From positions 581,001-645,000 of the forward strand of contig JASPKZ010007283.1 in the NCBI GenBank assembly GCA_030220185.1: DNA of 64,000 nucleotides, read 5' to 3'. This DNA comes from Diploptera punctata. Its lineage: Eukaryota; Arthropoda; Insecta; Blattodea; Blaberidae. Position 1 is the first letter of the stretch, and every line of letters starts with the position of its first letter. The notes beneath the pieces are model-generated. The model had not been told where the DNA came from, did not search any database, and was given only the letters and a program-made list of their open reading frames with translations. This document shows positions 63,881 through 64,000 of the stretch, in pieces. The translations under genes were made by a program, and so were the position numbers.

Positions 63881-64000
63881 GGAGTTAAATTACTCAAAAC
63901 AATTTTCTCACAGAAGTAATATTTTTAGTCTGGGCAATAACAGCATGTCTATAGAAAGCTTTACTAAAGCCGAGAAGAACTATAGTGAGTGCCACGTTTA

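Overview
This is nuclear DNA of an insect with a large, AT-rich, transposon-filled genome. The short GT-AG exons separated by 5-10 kb introns, the insect-type LINE, BEL/Pao, piggyBac, hAT and Penelope-like (PLE) proteins, and tRNA-derived SINEs ending in a GGAT repeat point that way. A cockroach or termite relative is my guess; the sequence does not prove it. Nothing here is prokaryotic.

Host gene: one protein-coding gene is supported. Five plus-strand exons (3033-3327, 13414-13586, 19819-20037, 25480-25587, 34142-34207) join in frame at consensus splice sites and give the last 286 residues of a protein. It resembles the C-terminal part of Asteroid-like (FEN1/XPG-fold) proteins, with moderate confidence. 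The 5' exons lie before the window. The introns hold nested PLEs, SINEs, LINE tails and a 3.7 kb minisatellite (21074-24771) built of about 55 units of 65 or 70 bp.

Downstream of the gene: a 2.4 kb hAT element with an 8-bp target duplication (34373-36778), a PLE split by a piggyBac element at TTAA (37380-41170), a minus-strand PLE carrying a tRNA-module array and a SINE (41290-43906) with an inverted 5' piece (43880-44085), a decayed arthropod multicopy gene (48790-50060), a BEL/Pao element (50474-53560), Tigger-like ends, several LINE tails, and a heat-shock-promoter-like segment at 58670-58830.

Main observation: PLE copies of at least five families end in inverted-repeat hairpins (pLTRs). 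These carry AG|GTAAG-type splice donors and hammerhead-ribozyme-like cores (CUGANGA, stem II, GAAAC, short stem III, NUH). At least five such hairpins of about 190-245 bp sit alone between 10-13 bp direct repeats, so they look like independently mobile ribozyme hairpins. A second system is a set of different tRNA-like bodies bracketed by the same GAAGAGAAAAATT motif, three of them in insertions with 11-14 bp target duplications.
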